The notes under the pieces were generated by a model that saw only the letters and a program-made list of their open reading frames with translations, made no database searches and had not been told where the DNA came from. This document shows positions 6,796-7,557 of a DNA stretch of 7,557 nucleotides, in pieces. The DNA lies in assembly GCA_030837935.1 (NCBI GenBank), contig JAUQXU010000334.1, positions 1-7,557 on the forward strand, in the 5' to 3' direction. The stretch is from Candidatus Brocadia sp. GTDB lineage: Bacteria > Planctomycetota > Brocadiia > Brocadiales > Brocadiaceae. The stretch's first letter is position 1, and every line of letters starts with the position of its first letter. A program made the position numbers and the translations under genes.

Positions 6796-7041
6796 CTATG
6801 CTTTTCTAATCAACAAGCGATAAGCATTCTCGATATTTTCTACTTTTACGATTTTATGCCCTTCTTCTTTAATACTCCTCGGGACGCTCCTCAGAGGTTC
6901 CCCGTCGTCTAAAATCACCTCCAAAACCTGGCCTGAATCCATCATTTCCAGCTTTAATTTTGTTTTCACAAAATTAATAGGACACAGTACGCCTCTTAAA
7001 TCAATTTTATCGTCAGGAACAATCTTTTCTTCATCTACCAT
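6796..7041 (-). CDS. TusA-family sulfur carrier protein
   Basis: 81 residues from ATG 7041. A GTG at 7059 would add six residues (MFWGLK); neither has a good ribosome site, and ATG fits the family length better. TusA/SirA-like proteins carry a persulfide on a conserved cysteine and hand sulfur to partners. The DLRGVLCP motif (residues 14-21, active C20) and the following helix FVKTKLKLE are clear, as is the second-strand region LEVILDDGEP (40-49) and a C-terminal GHKIVKVE strand. The classical CPxP motif reads CPIN here, with Asn replacing the second Pro; as I recall, this is a known subgroup near ThiS/MoeB/JAMM genes rather than the tRNA-thiolation TusA. It follows the JAMM gene by about 108 bases on the same strand, which supports a shared sulfur-transfer role. 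A direct link to the respiratory operon downstream is not shown. Confidence 0.85.
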   Translation of the reverse strand: MVDEEKIVPDDKIDLRGVLCPINFVKTKLKLEMMDSGQVLEVILDDGEPLRSVPRSIKEEGHKIVKVENIENAYRLLIRKA

Positions 7042-7149
7042 TTTTAAACCCCAAAACACACTATGAAAATTAGTTAAGTAACAAAGTTTACGAGCTCAAT
7101 AACTTCGCCGATCTTATTCATTGCGTTGCGATAAAACTACAACCTCCGC

Positions 7150-7557
7150 TTAACATACATGGATCTTTTCTTCCTCAAACTTTTTCTTTTCTTCATCAAA
7201 AACCCAGGATCGAATCTCAACCTTTGTGCCATTTTTAATAGCAGTAATTATATAAGAATACCCGCTCCATGCATGATCCGTGTCGAATACTGACGGAATG
7301 GCAGGATGATCGGGATGAGAATGGTATATACCTACGATCTGAAGACCCTTCTTCGCTGCCTCCTTGTCGATCCTTATAAACTCTTTGCCCTCTATCTCAT
7401 ATCTGTCATGCGTTCTCTCGGTATTCGTATTTGGCACAGGACAGACTTCAACCACCTTTTTTTCAGATGTATTCGTACCAAGCAACAGCCCACAACATTC
7501 CACGGGGTAATTCTTTTTTGCTTGATCCTCTAACTCACGAAGCCTGTCACTATCAAT
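7150..7557 (-). CDS. JAMM/M67-family metalloprotease-like protein, 5' end beyond the window
   Basis: The reading frame stays open to the window edge, giving 135 residues. A GTG at 7503 is an internal codon (V19) and not the start, because the preceding residues, ending AKKNYPVECCG, are the normal family N-terminus; the true start should be a few codons outside. The zinc protease signature is complete: E20 in YPVECCGLLLG, then H79-x-H81-x7-S89-x2-D92 (from HSHPDHPAIPSVFD). H79, H81 and D92 would bind zinc and E20 activate water. Bacterial stand-alone members (Mec+/HcyD type) remove amino acids or peptides from the C-terminus of ubiquitin-like sulfur carriers (ThiS/CysO/HcyS) in cysteine or homocysteine synthesis. 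The TusA-like gene downstream fits this. The carrier and its E1-like activating enzyme are not in the window and may lie upstream. The protein ends in HVC; any role for that cysteine is unknown. Confidence 0.88.
   Translation of the reverse strand: MDSDRLRELEDQAKKNYPVECCGLLLGTNTSEKKVVEVCPVPNTNTERTHDRYEIEGKEFIRIDKEAAKKGLQIVGIYHSHPDHPAIPSVFDTDHAWSGYSYIITAIKNGTKVEIRSWVFDEEKKKFEEEKIHVC

Noticed and set aside
7060..7149. Terminator or small gene between the JAMM and TusA genes
   Set aside because: Only a 5-bp imperfect stem without a T run, and no short frame with a ribosome site.
7150..7503. JAMM protein starting at the GTG at 7503
   Set aside because: The frame is open further to the window edge and the upstream residues match the family N-terminus, so this is an internal valine.
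1..7557. tRNA, rRNA, CRISPR, insertion sequence or phage features
   Set aside because: No clover-leaf or rRNA-like stretch, no spaced repeats, no terminal inverted repeats and no transposase or integrase motifs were seen on either strand.

Overview
The window is a compact, moderately AT-rich bacterial region with every recognisable gene on the minus strand. I read it as part of the genome of an anammox planctomycete (Kuenenia/Brocadia/Jettenia type). The basis is the gene order: Rieske protein, FAD/Fe-S NAD(P)H oxidoreductase, b6-like cytochrome b, separate C-terminal cytochrome b subunit, hexaheme cytochrome c, HAO-like octaheme cytochrome c. From memory, not a search, this order matches the third Rieske/cytochrome b gene set of Kuenenia stuttgartiensis (around kuste4569-4574). 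The genus cannot be fixed from this window.

Layout, in transcription order from the high-coordinate end. (1) 7557-6796 holds a JAMM/M67-type metalloprotease-like protein, cut by the window edge at its N-terminus, followed by a TusA-family protein. Such pairs usually belong to sulfur-carrier or thiocarboxylate chemistry. (2) 6795-6619 is the main intergenic region. It holds a good sigma-70-like promoter facing the respiratory operon and a perfect 8-bp inverted repeat (loop 3), which could be an operator, a 5' hairpin or a terminator of the upstream unit. (3) 6618-1 is a six-gene operon with gaps of about 40-70 bases: Rieske, oxidoreductase, cytochrome b (four helices), cytochrome b C-terminal subunit (five predicted helices), membrane-anchored hexaheme cytochrome c, and an HAO-like octaheme cytochrome whose C-terminus lies beyond base 1. 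No gap over 300 bases lacks a gene.

Working together, the Rieske and the two cytochrome b proteins would form a quinol-oxidising core of b6f type. Cytochrome b is split, and a cysteine sits where b6 attaches heme ci. The hexaheme protein probably replaces cytochrome c1/f, and the octaheme protein is a soluble or peripheral redox enzyme or electron acceptor on the same side (anammoxosome lumen in anammox bacteria). The oxidoreductase, with no export signal, would sit on the opposite side and could link quinol oxidation to NAD(P)+ reduction. That coupling is an inference from gene order and cofactor motifs, not something the sequence proves.
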